From: an uncultured Rubripirellula sp.
GTDB taxonomy: Bacteria; Planctomycetota; Planctomycetia; Pirellulales; Pirellulaceae
Reading direction: 5' to 3'
Assembly: GCA_938045805.1 (NCBI GenBank)
Contig: CALIBL010000032.1
Span: 1 to 64,000 of the forward strand
DNA: 64,000 nt
Both the position numbers and the translations under genes were made by a program. Positions 53,077 to 62,645 of the stretch are shown in pieces (the stretch's first letter is position 1; the number at the start of each line of letters is the position of its first letter). A model generated the notes under the pieces. The model searched no databases and was not told where the DNA came from. It was given only the letters and a program-made list of their open reading frames with translations.

Positions 53077-53367
53077 TTCAGATTACCTTCGCACTCGAGT
53101 GACAAGAGTTAAGAATCGTGTGCCGAAATGACCACGCTTCTATAACTTAGTCAGTTCCGAAAGCAACACGCTAAAAAATGTTTGAGTGAGGGATTTGATG
53201 AAGGCTCGAAATGTCGGAAAATTGGGCTAAGTTGAGTTTGCTGCTACCAATCTCGCTTGCTCGGTATCGAAAAACCGTATCGCGAGGATGGGTTTGCCCA
53301 CGGAATCGTGAAGGCGGGGACATCGACGCCGCGCCACTCGCCCGATAAGATCTAGAGTCGACAGCGG
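53077..53367. other. Divergent intergenic region between PP2C and AI-2E permease genes
   Basis: Nearly 300 bp with no gene and no clear repeat; it serves the PP2C gene (minus) and the permease gene (plus). Confidence 0.4.
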
Positions 53368-54519
53368 GTGAAACCTAACGTCAAGCGATTTCCGAAGACA
53401 CGCAAAGATCCTCGATCCGCAGCGGGCAACCCGTTAACTCACATGAACGACGTGACTTCTTCTCCCCGCGACCCGCAGGCACGCATCCAAATCACCTGCC
53501 TCATTATTCTGGTTGCAATTGCCCTGACCTACGTGGTTTATTGGCTCAGACCCGTGCTGGTGCCGTTTGTGGTATCCATCTTTGTGGTGAGCGGTGTAAC
53601 TCCAATCTTGGAATTACTCGAGCAGCGATTGAACGTCAGTCGATTGGTCGCCGCGGGCCTCACCTTCTTGTCGGGATTCGCGATCCTCGTTGTCTTTGGC
53701 ATCTCGATCTGGCTATCCGTCTTGGATCTCTCCAATAACGCGTCGGGTTACCGATCGAGGGTTCGAGAACTGGTTAGCGAAATCGAAGACAAACTCCCGA
53801 TCAGTCTTTCCAATGAACAAAGTGACAGTTCCACGGAACGGAATCGCGTTCCGATTACTCAGGGCGAGAAAGTCACCTCCTTGATTGACGGATTGGTGGG
53901 TAACGCCATCGCGATTGTCTCGCAAACCTTCCTCAGTTTGGTTTCAACGAGTCTCGTTGTCCTGATCTTTGTTTTCTTCCTGCTCCTGGGTTCTCCTGCC
54001 ATCGATAAGAGCCACCAAACCGTTCAGGAAATCAACAAGCAGGTTCGAACCTATCTTTCACTCAAAACCGTTATTTCAATCTTCACAGGCTTTGCATTCG
54101 GCCTCGCCCTGCATCTCTTCGGCGTGCCCATGGCATTCACTTTTGGGGTCTTGGCTTTCCTGCTCAACTTCGTCCCCAATGTGGGTCCCATTGCGGCAAG
54201 CCTTCTGCCTGTTCCCCTGATCGTCTTTGCACCCGATGCGACGATACTCTGGATGGCGTCCGTCTTGATCGTCATCAATGTGATTCAACTAATCAGCGGA
54301 AACGTCGTGGAGCCTAAGCTAATGGGTGAATCTTCAGACTTGCACCCAGTCACGATCCTGCTTGCATTGATGTTTTGGGGAGTCATGTGGGGTGTGATTG
54401 GGATGTTCCTCGCGACACCCATCACCGCTGCGATCCGAATTGTCCTTGAGCGTTTAGAACAGACTCGCCCCATCGCTTTGCTGATGGCAGGTCGGTATGG
54501 CAAACGCATTGAGACATAG
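53368..54519 (+). CDS. AI-2E family transporter (permease)
   Basis: A 383-residue multi-spanning protein of the AI-2E/YhhQ-type family (PF01594): paired helices IQITCLIILVAIALTYVVYWL, VLVPFVVSIFVVSGVTPIL, then AIAIVSQTFLSLVSTSLVVLIFVFF, and the conserved end VGPIAASLLPVPLIVFAP and GMFLATPITAAIRI. Seven or eight spans are visible. Members export or import small molecules, sodium or signals; the substrate is not predictable. GTG 53368 and ATG 53443 are both possible starts; neither has a strong binding site. Confidence 0.87.
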   Translation: MKPNVKRFPKTRKDPRSAAGNPLTHMNDVTSSPRDPQARIQITCLIILVAIALTYVVYWLRPVLVPFVVSIFVVSGVTPILELLEQRLNVSRLVAAGLTFLSGFAILVVFGISIWLSVLDLSNNASGYRSRVRELVSEIEDKLPISLSNEQSDSSTERNRVPITQGEKVTSLIDGLVGNAIAIVSQTFLSLVSTSLVVLIFVFFLLLGSPAIDKSHQTVQEINKQVRTYLSLKTVISIFTGFAFGLALHLFGVPMAFTFGVLAFLLNFVPNVGPIAASLLPVPLIVFAPDATILWMASVLIVINVIQLISGNVVEPKLMGESSDLHPVTILLALMFWGVMWGVIGMFLATPITAAIRIVLERLEQTRPIALLMAGRYGKRIET

Positions 54520-54651
54520 AAACGGCATGAGCAACAAAGCCCTCGAAAGCTGGGGTGAAATACTCAACGGTGCGACTTGTCTTGACCTCGATTCCAAATG
54601 CACGGAGCCTTACGGTTCCCTCACTCATAACCGCGTCAAAGTCAATCATCA

Positions 54652-55533
54652 ATGCACCTGCTACTACCCCTTTTAGCAAGTCTGCTTTTTGTGGGCGCAT
54701 TGATCTTCATGAAGCGTGCTGGGGAAGCCGGAGCGAATTCACTCACAACCCTCTGCATTTCGAACCTCGGTTCAGGCATCATTTTCTCTGTCTTTTGGTC
54801 GTTGGGAGGAAGTTTTCGAGGATGGAGTGAGATCTGGCAACCCGCGGTGATCGCAGCACTTTTCGTTCTGGGTTTGACCTTCACGTTCGCCGCAATTGAA
54901 AAAGGTGACGTTTCCGTCGCCACACCAATCTTCGGTGTCAAAGTTGTCTTTGTTGCATTCTTGGTCACCATGATGGGAGTGCAAGAACTGCCAACTTCCG
55001 TCTGGGAGGCGGCGATCATGGCAACGATCGGTATCGGTATGATCCAATGGACCGGCAGAGGGAAGACCCATCACGTGACCTTCACCGTTGCCTTATCACT
55101 CGCGGCTGCCTTGTCTTACGCTACCTTCGATGTTCTGGTGCAGCGTTGGGCGCCGGCTTGGGGCGTCGGGCGATTCTTACCGATTGTCTACTGGTTCGTT
55201 GGGCTAAGCTCACTACCACTGCTACCCAAATTACCTTGGAAGAAGATCAAACACCGAAGCATCCTCGTCCCGCTCACCGCAGGATCACTCCTCATTTCAC
55301 TTCAAGCGATTTGCATCGTCTCTACGCTTGCCATCTACGGAGATGCGGCACGCGTGAATGTGGTTTACAGCTTGCGAGGATTGTGGGGAGTCGTTCTAGC
55401 GTGGGCGGTAGCAAAACGATGGGGTGGCGCAGAAGCACACCACTCTCGTCGCACGATGGTGGCAAGATTGATCGGCGCCATCATCCTGGCGGGAGCCGTC
55501 GCTCTGGTGGTACTCTCAGAAGTATCTGACTGA
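54652..55533 (+). CDS. DMT (EamA-like) family transporter
   Basis: A 293-residue protein with about ten hydrophobic helices (LLLPLLASLLFVGALIF, VIAALFVLGLTFTFAAI, VVFVAFLVTMMGV, IMATIGIGMIQW, ALSLAAALSYATFDVL, and more). EKGDVSVATPIFGVKVVFVA is like the EamA/DMT duplicate's end of the first half. Drug or metabolite efflux or uptake is usual; substrate unknown. Start ATG 54652 is the only good one and gives the membrane protein from its first helix. It follows the AI-2E permease on the same strand by 132 bp. Confidence 0.83.
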   Translation: MHLLLPLLASLLFVGALIFMKRAGEAGANSLTTLCISNLGSGIIFSVFWSLGGSFRGWSEIWQPAVIAALFVLGLTFTFAAIEKGDVSVATPIFGVKVVFVAFLVTMMGVQELPTSVWEAAIMATIGIGMIQWTGRGKTHHVTFTVALSLAAALSYATFDVLVQRWAPAWGVGRFLPIVYWFVGLSSLPLLPKLPWKKIKHRSILVPLTAGSLLISLQAICIVSTLAIYGDAARVNVVYSLRGLWGVVLAWAVAKRWGGAEAHHSRRTMVARLIGAIILAGAVALVVLSEVSD

Positions 55534-55650
55534 TGCGGAAAGACGTTAAACCAATAATTGATGGTTTTGTTCGCTGCAATTTGCTCAAACTAGCAGTCGT
55601 CAGACATCAGATTTTTCTATTGTCAAACGAGCTACCCACTCGGACCAATC

Positions 55651-57042
55651 TTACTGACGCAGATGCCAATCTTCCCCATCTCGCATCACACTCGCGTTGA
55701 AGTCCAAAAGGGTTTCTTTCATCGCTTCGAGAATCTCGCTTTTCTCAGCAGCGAGGTTATGAGTCTGCTTGGGGTCGGCCACAAGATCATACAGTTGGTA
55801 ATTTCGATATCCACCTTGTTTGATAATCGGTATCCATGCCTCATTAAACATGTTCACCGTTGAAAGCTCATAGTCAGGATCGGCGACAATCACAAATTGC
55901 CCTTGTCGCATCGCGACGATTGGACGTGATTTCTGAAGGTGCCAAAATATCGGCTGCTCTCTCACCCAACCGCGATTCGAATCAAGCAGAGCCTCCGAGA
56001 GATCCACTCCGTCTAATTCTGGCCCCCGAGTCGATGGAATCTTTAGCAATCCACAGATCGTTGGCAAAAGATCAACCAAGCCCGCTGGTTGATCACAAAC
56101 TTTCCCGGCATCAATTTTACCAGGCCATGAGAAAATACCTGGCACCCTCAGACCACCTTCCCAATTGACGCCCTTTCTGCCACGCAACCCCCCAGTTCGA
56201 TCATCGCGGTAGCTACCGTTATCCGATGCATAAAAGATGAGCGTGTTGTCGGGCTCATCGATCTCGGACAGCTTTTTGAGTAAACGTCCGATTGCTCGAT
56301 CCGTGTTATCAATTGTGGCTGAATAGACGGCAGCACGGTCTTTGATTTCCCCGTACTTTTGCGTCAGCGAATCGGGGGCGGCAATCGGTGCATGGGGTTC
56401 ATGAAACCAGACGTTCAGAAAAAAAGGTTCCTGAGACCTATCACGATGATCCAGCCAGTCAATCGCCTCGTCTACCACGATTTGACATGAATATCCCTCA
56501 AGTTGGCCAACCGGCTGTCCATTCCGGATGAAGTTCTTTGGGTCCCGATGACTCGGTTCGGCATTGTTCCAAGTGGCAAACCAGTGATCAAATCCATGCT
56601 GATCGGGCGTTGGCTTTTCGATAGAGGCAGTCGGAAGCCCGAGGTGCCACTTGCCAATGTGCGCTGTTGAATAGCCTTCATCCCTTAATACCTCCGCAAG
56701 CGTGCGTTCTCGCAATAACAAATGCGAGCGTTGATTTGAGTCGGAAATCCAACTGTAAACCCCGGCACGAATGTGATGGCGTCCGGTCAACAAAGTCGCT
56801 CGCGAAGGTGAACAGACTGCACAACCTGAATAGAAAGTTTCAAATCTCGTACCTGACGCCGCCAAGCGATCGAGAACGGGTGTCGATACAGGGCCGTCAT
56901 AACAACCAATGTCTTGAACACCAAGATCATCAGCCAGTAAGACAACAACATTCGGTCGCTGGAAGTCTTCCGCACCGAGAACCCTAGCGGCACCAGCCAG
57001 AATGGCCACACAAAAAAATATCCTCGTGATCAAAGTACTCAT
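55651..57042 (-). CDS. Exported type I sulfatase
   Basis: A 463-residue sulfatase from ATG 57042, which has GGAGTGG 8-14 bases upstream. Signal peptide (LITRIFFCVAILAGAARVLGA), RPNVVVLLADDLGVQD, CAVCSPSRATLLTGR (CxPxR; Cys77 is converted to formylglycine), GKWHLGL and FYASDNGSYR are present. It cleaves sulfate esters from polysaccharide, steroid or similar in the periplasm. It is 83 bp downstream of the SSS symporter gene on the same strand, a combination that suggests uptake of the released product. The FGE maturase is not in the window. Confidence 0.93.
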   Translation of the reverse strand: MSTLITRIFFCVAILAGAARVLGAEDFQRPNVVVLLADDLGVQDIGCYDGPVSTPVLDRLAASGTRFETFYSGCAVCSPSRATLLTGRHHIRAGVYSWISDSNQRSHLLLRERTLAEVLRDEGYSTAHIGKWHLGLPTASIEKPTPDQHGFDHWFATWNNAEPSHRDPKNFIRNGQPVGQLEGYSCQIVVDEAIDWLDHRDRSQEPFFLNVWFHEPHAPIAAPDSLTQKYGEIKDRAAVYSATIDNTDRAIGRLLKKLSEIDEPDNTLIFYASDNGSYRDDRTGGLRGRKGVNWEGGLRVPGIFSWPGKIDAGKVCDQPAGLVDLLPTICGLLKIPSTRGPELDGVDLSEALLDSNRGWVREQPIFWHLQKSRPIVAMRQGQFVIVADPDYELSTVNMFNEAWIPIIKQGGYRNYQLYDLVADPKQTHNLAAEKSEILEAMKETLLDFNASVMRDGEDWHLRQ

Positions 57043-57125
57043 ACCCAAACCACTCCATTTCTCAACACGTTTCTTAGTTGCGGGACAGTATTTGAGCATC
57101 ACTTTGACCGAACTTAGGAGACAAC

Positions 57126-58787
57126 TTAAAAGGCAGATAAATCCGCGAACCATGCGTAGATAACAAACACGATTGCAATCAGCCCAAAACCAACAGGCTT
57201 CGCCAAATGCCAAGGGGTTAAATCCACCGCCCCAACATCAACCTGCTCGTAAGCCGCGGTTCTCCTTAACCCCATTGAGGCTAGACCCAATTGAAGTACC
57301 ACGAGCAGCAGGAATACCGCGCCCATGTAGTGGAAACCGCTTTGGAATGTCTGCGCCAGCCAACCGTCATCACCACCCGCGAAGAAGGTTCCCAAAACCA
57401 TCAAGATAAGTCCCACTGCGAGAGTGATCAGAGCCGAACGACCGTCCGCCCAGCGATTGAACAAACCGACCAAAATGACCGCAGCGAGTGGGATGAAGTA
57501 GACGCCATTGAGCCCCTGAAAAAAACTAAAAACACCATCGCGACCATAAAATGCGAATGGAGCGGCAATCACCGCTAGCACCGCGACGACAAAACTACAC
57601 TTCTGCCCAGACTTCCTAATCTGCTCGCTAGTCGCCCCTGGATTCAGGTAGGTCGCGTAGACATCGAGAGAAAATAGTGTTGCCGCCGAATTCAGAACTG
57701 AATTGAAAGTGCTCAAAATCGACCCCACCATCACTGCAGAGAAGAAGCCGAGAAGACTCTCCGGCAAGACTCTTGCTACCAGCGCTCCGTACGCGCGACT
57801 GGTATTCCATTCCCCATCTTCCGTTTTACCAACCGAATCAATCATTTCAGTATCGCCGGCGGTAATCACCAAGTAAGCCGCTGCAATTCCCGGCAACACG
57901 AGAATCAGTGGTGCAAGGATTTTAAAGAATGCAGCAAGCAGCACCCCCTTTTGTCCCTCAGCGAGATTCTTCGCACCAAAGGTTCTCTGGATGATCTGCT
58001 GATTGGTTGTCCAATAGAAAAAATTCAATAACAGAACGCCTGTAAAGAGCGTCGGCCAGTGGGTTGATTCATTGGAGGTACCGAGCGATTGAAATGCATC
58101 GGGATCTGCTTCTGCAATCTTTTCAAATGCTCCACTGAAGCCACCTTCACTACCGCCAATCAGTTGCAAGGAAAAATAGGTGATCATCAAACCACCCACC
58201 AACAGCCCAGCACCATTGAACGTATCACTCACTGCAATCGCCTTGAGTCCACCAAAGATTGCATAGGCTCCCCCAAGAGTGGCGATGAAGATAAGCAAGA
58301 TCCAGATCATCTGGATTTCAGAGACACCAAACTGAACATGCAATCCCAACATCCCGTTGAGACCATTCGCTCCTAGAAACAAAACAAATGGCAACAAAAT
58401 CATCATATAAGCAACAATGAAGATGGCCGCGGTCGCCGATCGCACCGATCGCCCATACCTAGCTTCGAGAAACTGCGGGATGGTCGCGATTCCCGACTTG
58501 AGGTATCGCGGGAGAAAGACGAGAGCGAGGATCACCAGAGATGCGCCGGCCACCACCTCCCAACACATGACCGACAATCCGTCTTTGAATGAGTCTCCGT
58601 TGAGTCCGACCAATTGTTCTGTCGAAAGATTCGTCAACAACAGCGAACCCGCGATGAAGATTCCGGTCAGGCTCCGTCCAGCAAGGAAATAGCCTTCATC
58701 ACTATCGACATCGCTGTTTCGAGTGGCAAGCCAAGTCAAAACAGCAACCAGGGTGGTAAAGAACAGAAAAGAAATAGCGGTCAGCAC
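57126..58787 (-). CDS. Sodium:solute symporter (SSS family)
   Basis: A 553-residue protein with about 14 hydrophobic helices. SSS signatures include GYFLAGRSLTGIFIAGSLLLTNLSTEQLVGLNG and the later TNQQIIQRTFGAKNLAEGQKG, in the family with sugar symporters (SGLT-like). It imports a sugar or other solute with sodium. The start is GTG at 58787 with AAGG about 9 bases before it. It is the first gene of a pair with the sulfatase, which suggests the imported solute comes from desulfated glycans. Confidence 0.92.
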   Translation of the reverse strand: MLTAISFLFFTTLVAVLTWLATRNSDVDSDEGYFLAGRSLTGIFIAGSLLLTNLSTEQLVGLNGDSFKDGLSVMCWEVVAGASLVILALVFLPRYLKSGIATIPQFLEARYGRSVRSATAAIFIVAYMMILLPFVLFLGANGLNGMLGLHVQFGVSEIQMIWILLIFIATLGGAYAIFGGLKAIAVSDTFNGAGLLVGGLMITYFSLQLIGGSEGGFSGAFEKIAEADPDAFQSLGTSNESTHWPTLFTGVLLLNFFYWTTNQQIIQRTFGAKNLAEGQKGVLLAAFFKILAPLILVLPGIAAAYLVITAGDTEMIDSVGKTEDGEWNTSRAYGALVARVLPESLLGFFSAVMVGSILSTFNSVLNSAATLFSLDVYATYLNPGATSEQIRKSGQKCSFVVAVLAVIAAPFAFYGRDGVFSFFQGLNGVYFIPLAAVILVGLFNRWADGRSALITLAVGLILMVLGTFFAGGDDGWLAQTFQSGFHYMGAVFLLLVVLQLGLASMGLRRTAAYEQVDVGAVDLTPWHLAKPVGFGLIAIVFVIYAWFADLSAF

Positions 58788-59106
58788 GGCGAGTGCCTTT
58801 CTTTCAGAGGACGACTAGGAAACCCTCCAAAGCAAAGGAGGTTCTGAGTTTCAGACCCTGCATGCTCGGCCGAAACCCTTCACAAGAGCACAATCCTAGA
58901 CGTCACGAGTCCCCGCACAATCACCGCAGGCGTTGCACCGAGTGATTTTTATGAACTTCAGAGCCCAAACACCACCGGGCAACGTAAAAACCGTACATTT
59001 CGCCACTACAACTTCACCAGCCCATCATTTGTTCTCAACCCATGCAAGCCTAAAAGCTTGCGAGGAGTCTGTGTAGCACCGGATCGCCGACTCAGAATCC
59101 CACTCA
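58788..59106. other. Intergenic region between epimerase and symporter genes
   Basis: 319 bp. A hairpin GCAAGC/GCTTGC at 59044-59061 lies 46 bp past the epimerase stop, and a weaker AACCCTCC/GGAGGTT pair lies at 58821-58843. Neither has a clear U-run. The symporter promoter should be here. Confidence 0.45.
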
Positions 59107-60141
59107 CTAAGAGACTTGGAGGAGACCCCGTGATGCCGGTAACCATCCCTCTTGTTGGTACCAGTCAGCGGTCTGACGTAAACGAGTCGCAAGGGTTCGG
59201 ACACAATGGAAGCCGACTTCAGATTTTAATTTTTCGGTGGAGCAAACCCACGATCCACCTTTTGCCTCTCGAGCCTTATCAAGATTCACGATCCTCGCTT
59301 CACCTTTGACATAACCAATCAATTCGCTGATCGCCGCAAAGGTGCAGAGCACCGGATGTGGAATGCGAAGGTTCACAACCTGATCCCTGCCAAGAACGCG
59401 ACCGATCATTTGCCCGAGATCGGAGTAAGTCATAACTTGCTCGTCGGCCACAAAGTAGGTCCCCGTTGCCATCTCCTGTGCAGTTTCCCTCTTCCCAGAC
59501 TCAGCAATCTGAAGCATCGCGAAACTGAGATCACGTGCATGAATCGCTGAAAAGAAGTAGTCTCGAAGACTAGGAATCACATGCACTCCGGCGCGAGCGA
59601 TCCCGCGAAAAAGATTGTAGACATCTCTGTCACCCTCACCAAACACAATTGGCGGTCGGACAATCGAGATCGGAACTTGCTGCGCGAAACCCTTAACTGC
59701 TCGCTCGCCGGCCAGTTTCGATCGTCCATAGTTGGATACCGGTTCCGACGGATCCGTTTCAACCCGTGCTCCAATCCCGCACGATGGACCGGCAGCCGCC
59801 AAAGATGAGGCGAAGAGCAGAGTGGGTGGCTGACGCTGATCCGCGCAGGCTTGCGCAATGTGACGAGCCCCCAACTCGTTGGCTCTGAGCAATTCGCTCA
59901 CACGATGACTTTTTGTGACTCCCGCCAAATGAAAGACGCAGTCGTGACCGTTGACCGCACGCCGCAGCGAATCAAGATCACTCAAGTTGCCGAGACGATA
60001 ATCCGGCGAGAAAGCCTTCAAACTCTCACGGTTCGATGTCTCCCTCACCAAGCAGGTCACTTGATAACCCTGCTCTGATAGGACTCGCACCAAGTGCCGT
60101 CCAATGAATCCGGTTGATCCCGTTACTAAGGCTCGTTTCAT
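59107..60141 (-). CDS. NAD(P)-dependent epimerase/dehydratase (extended SDR)
   Basis: A 344-residue extended SDR. ALVTGSTGFIGRHLVRVL is the Rossmann motif (TGxxGxxG), then VFHLAGVTKSHR, LLFASSLAAAGPS with the catalytic Ser region, YGRSKLAGE with Tyr and Lys, and VRPPIVFGEGDRDVYNLF. It resembles dihydroflavonol-4-reductase-like and UDP-glucose-4-epimerase-like enzymes; OleD is another member of this group, but identity cannot be decided. Its substrate is unknown and it has no close operon partner. Confidence 0.85.
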   Translation of the reverse strand: MKRALVTGSTGFIGRHLVRVLSEQGYQVTCLVRETSNRESLKAFSPDYRLGNLSDLDSLRRAVNGHDCVFHLAGVTKSHRVSELLRANELGARHIAQACADQRQPPTLLFASSLAAAGPSCGIGARVETDPSEPVSNYGRSKLAGERAVKGFAQQVPISIVRPPIVFGEGDRDVYNLFRGIARAGVHVIPSLRDYFFSAIHARDLSFAMLQIAESGKRETAQEMATGTYFVADEQVMTYSDLGQMIGRVLGRDQVVNLRIPHPVLCTFAAISELIGYVKGEARIVNLDKAREAKGGSWVCSTEKLKSEVGFHCVRTLATRLRQTADWYQQEGWLPASRGLLQVS

Positions 60142-60818
60142 CTCCCCACTCGCTCCAAGGGATAAGATTCGAAGTCGTTCTCAAGTTGCATCGCTTTTGC
60201 AGTTCACTGCAGACAGACAGATGTCCGTCATCGCGAGCGCCTAAGCCGCAAAACGGCCGCACTCTCTTTGCCCCCCTAGCAATCGTTTTCGGCAAAACAA
60301 TCGCGAATCACGAGTAAATCGATCCACCCAACTGATAGGGCGCAAGCATCGACAACCCTTCCCCACGAGCGAAGAATCCGCGTTCCCCCCATTAAAAGTA
60401 CCCTTGAGTGGTCACGCATTGAAACGCTGCGACCCGCTGATCTAGCGGATAACAGAATTCCAATGGTTGCGCCAGCAGGCCGTACGTCCCTACTTCGGTG
60501 TGCTGCTATCTCTTTATCAACACGCAAACCTTTTGCCTGTCGAACTTTCAAGAGATTAGCGAAGCGTCAACGTCGTGGTATCGCAGACCACCCACGAGTT
60601 TCGACTTTAATTAAAGAAGCATTTTTTTCACGAAAAATGCAAAAGAATCGAAAACGCTTTTATATTCACACTCACATCAAATCTACTAATCGTCGCTTGA
60701 ACGCGGTTCATACTAAGCGGTCTCGGTACACGTTACCGAAACACCTTAACGAAAGCCAACTCGCAGTCCAGCGAAGCATTTCTAGATTCATTCAGCATCG
60801 AGGTGATCGAATCTGCTG
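60142..60818. other. 677-bp AT-richer intergenic region
   Basis: Between the NTPase gene end (60819) and the epimerase start (60141), both on the minus strand. It is more AT-rich than its surroundings at 60600-60680 and contains a hairpin GCATTTTT/AAAAATGC (60619-60640). A 119-codon plus-strand frame crosses the region but has no motif. It probably contains the epimerase promoter. Confidence 0.45.
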
Positions 60819-62411
60819 CTAATTTTGGTTCTTTACCGTAACGAACGGTTGAACTTCCTGTTCCTTGGACATTCGCTCACGATGCTTTTCAATTAACCAA
60901 CTATGAAACCACATTGGCTCAAAGCGGTAGCGAGCGTCCCCGGGATGCTGCGCATCCAAATTCACCAAGCCCGATCGGTTCAGCAACCGCTCCACGGCAA
61001 CACGGACCGGTTTGCCGTAATGATCAACAACAGCTTGATCCGTCGGTTTCACTTCAAAGAATCCGTCTGCACTGGAAATCGACTGATCGGCGTACTGTAC
61101 AGCCACCGCCTCGAGTAATTTGACATACAAATCTAACTCGTGAGGTTTTAGTCGACTGGGTCGATCTCCTGAGAGAGTATCACGTTCCAGCCACTTCGCG
61201 AAAAATTCTTCCTTGAACTGCTTCTCGGAGTATGCGGTACCCCGAGCCACCGACTCCTCAACGATCTCGCGGACCATCGAATTACCAGCGAGGTTGGGAA
61301 GCACGGATGCGACGCACGGGTAATTTGAAGCCCAAAACCGAATGGTTTCATGCACCTCGGGAATCATCGACTGATTCGGTTCACATCGAAGATTTGCAAA
61401 TTGACCATCCCTAACAAATCCTTGACCACACCACTGCTCGTACATGGACAACGGGAAATTCGCAGTCCTACCTGCCTCGTCGAGATAGCAAAGTTTGTAT
61501 TTCCAGCAGTGGTAATTCCAACTTGAAACGTTCAAATCGCCTGTGGTAACAAAATTTGGCGGATGCAGCACAAAACAACTCAATCCATCCACTGGTTCCG
61601 CACTACAACACTGATGCCAGTATTCACGAAACACCAGCGGGCGTCCGAACACAAATGCATGCCGAACCGCACCAACTTGATCGGCAATCAATTGCTGCAC
61701 CGTCTCGAGAAGATACAGGTAATCATCAGGATGCACCTCGTCGAGCGAATCCATGATCAGAAACGGCTTTTCGAGCTTCTCTAGTCGCTCAACGAACGCT
61801 GCACGACCACCGAGTGTGAGTTTCAGCAACTGGCTCATGACTTGACCATCATGAACGATGTCTGCCTGCTGATGAGCTAAGCCACGTGACTGAAAATCAA
61901 CATACCAGTCCCGTATGTCGAATTTCTCGACACTTGATTGAATCGATTTGTCGGTGAAAAGCCCAGACTTAATGAAAGTCTTGCCCACACCTGCAGTGCC
62001 GGCAACCAGCGTCACTCCGCGGATTGCAGAAAAATCCGAAGCATGGTGCGACGCCTCCAACGCGTTCAGGTGACGACGCAATTCTGGATTCGCGGCCCAA
62101 TAATAATTTGCCAGTGTATCCTGATGCCGCCGGCCGGATTGAAGGAGCTTCGGCTGGCAACGAGCTTCGATCGCCTTAAGAGCCGACAACCAGTGCTCCG
62201 AATGCTTCGAGAAAATTGCCTCAGAGATCGAACCACTCTCAGCATTTCCCGCAACGAGAACCGAACCGCCGGTGGCGCTAATAGCACCAGTTCCGGGAGT
62301 ATCTAAATCCGCGACTGGATTTTGAGCACCAAGGGGAGCATTCCAGTGATTGACCACGACCAACAGGGCAAAGCCTGAGAGAATCCAGAGTCGGTGGGTG
62401 TGAGGGATCAA
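60819..62411 (-). CDS. NACHT/STAND-like P-loop NTPase with N-terminal signal sequence
   Basis: A 530-residue protein with a TTG start at 62411. The first 30 residues (RLWILSGFALLVVVNHW, then APLGAQ) look like a signal peptide or N-in membrane anchor. Walker A is GTAGVGKT at 138-145, Walker B FLIMD at 217-221 followed by SLDE, the NACHT-type signature (FLIxDxLDE), and a possible sensor Arg in VFGRPLVFR at 257. A long C-terminal half with Cys and Trp residues (FWASNYPCVASVLPN, LYVKLLEAVAVQYA) has no family I recognise. NACHT proteins are signal-transducing ATPases of the cytoplasm; export of one is odd. The upstream gene is the phytoene-desaturase-like gene. Confidence 0.72.
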   Translation of the reverse strand: MIPHTHRLWILSGFALLVVVNHWNAPLGAQNPVADLDTPGTGAISATGGSVLVAGNAESGSISEAIFSKHSEHWLSALKAIEARCQPKLLQSGRRHQDTLANYYWAANPELRRHLNALEASHHASDFSAIRGVTLVAGTAGVGKTFIKSGLFTDKSIQSSVEKFDIRDWYVDFQSRGLAHQQADIVHDGQVMSQLLKLTLGGRAAFVERLEKLEKPFLIMDSLDEVHPDDYLYLLETVQQLIADQVGAVRHAFVFGRPLVFREYWHQCCSAEPVDGLSCFVLHPPNFVTTGDLNVSSWNYHCWKYKLCYLDEAGRTANFPLSMYEQWCGQGFVRDGQFANLRCEPNQSMIPEVHETIRFWASNYPCVASVLPNLAGNSMVREIVEESVARGTAYSEKQFKEEFFAKWLERDTLSGDRPSRLKPHELDLYVKLLEAVAVQYADQSISSADGFFEVKPTDQAVVDHYGKPVRVAVERLLNRSGLVNLDAQHPGDARYRFEPMWFHSWLIEKHRERMSKEQEVQPFVTVKNQN

Positions 62412-62461
62412 AGCAATCCGCCTGAATACGAGTCCGTTCCTTTGATTAATGAAATGCAGCG

Positions 62462-62488
62462 GCTTCCGCTACATTTACCGGCGGAAGC
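62462..62488. repeat. 8-bp inverted repeat upstream of the NTPase gene
   Basis: GCTTCCGC (62462-62469) and GCGGAAGC (62481-62488) pair perfectly with an 11-base loop. It lies 50 bp upstream of the TTG start of the NTPase gene and 158 bp after the stop of the preceding minus-strand gene. There is no U-run, so a leader hairpin or regulator site is as likely as termination. Confidence 0.4.
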
Positions 62489-62645
62489 TTAACCAAAAAT
62501 TGAAATAAGAAATGGTTAACTCACCACGAATGCGAACTTTTCATGATCCCTTCACACTATCCTTAACAGTAACTTCACATTCCGGCAGGCAGGTGGCAGT
62601 TTGGGCAATTTGCATGACCGAAATCAGGTCCAAGATTGAGGCTGG

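Noticed and set aside
60463-60822. Plus-strand frame of 119 codons between the epimerase and the NTPase genes
   Set aside because: It is rich in Arg and Ser with no domain, lies in AT-rich noncoding sequence and overlaps the NTPase stop.
60819-62411. Reading the NTPase as part of an antiphage island
   Set aside because: There are no neighbouring nuclease, reverse transcriptase, restriction or toxin genes; its neighbours are carotenoid and epimerase genes, so a defence role has no contextual support.
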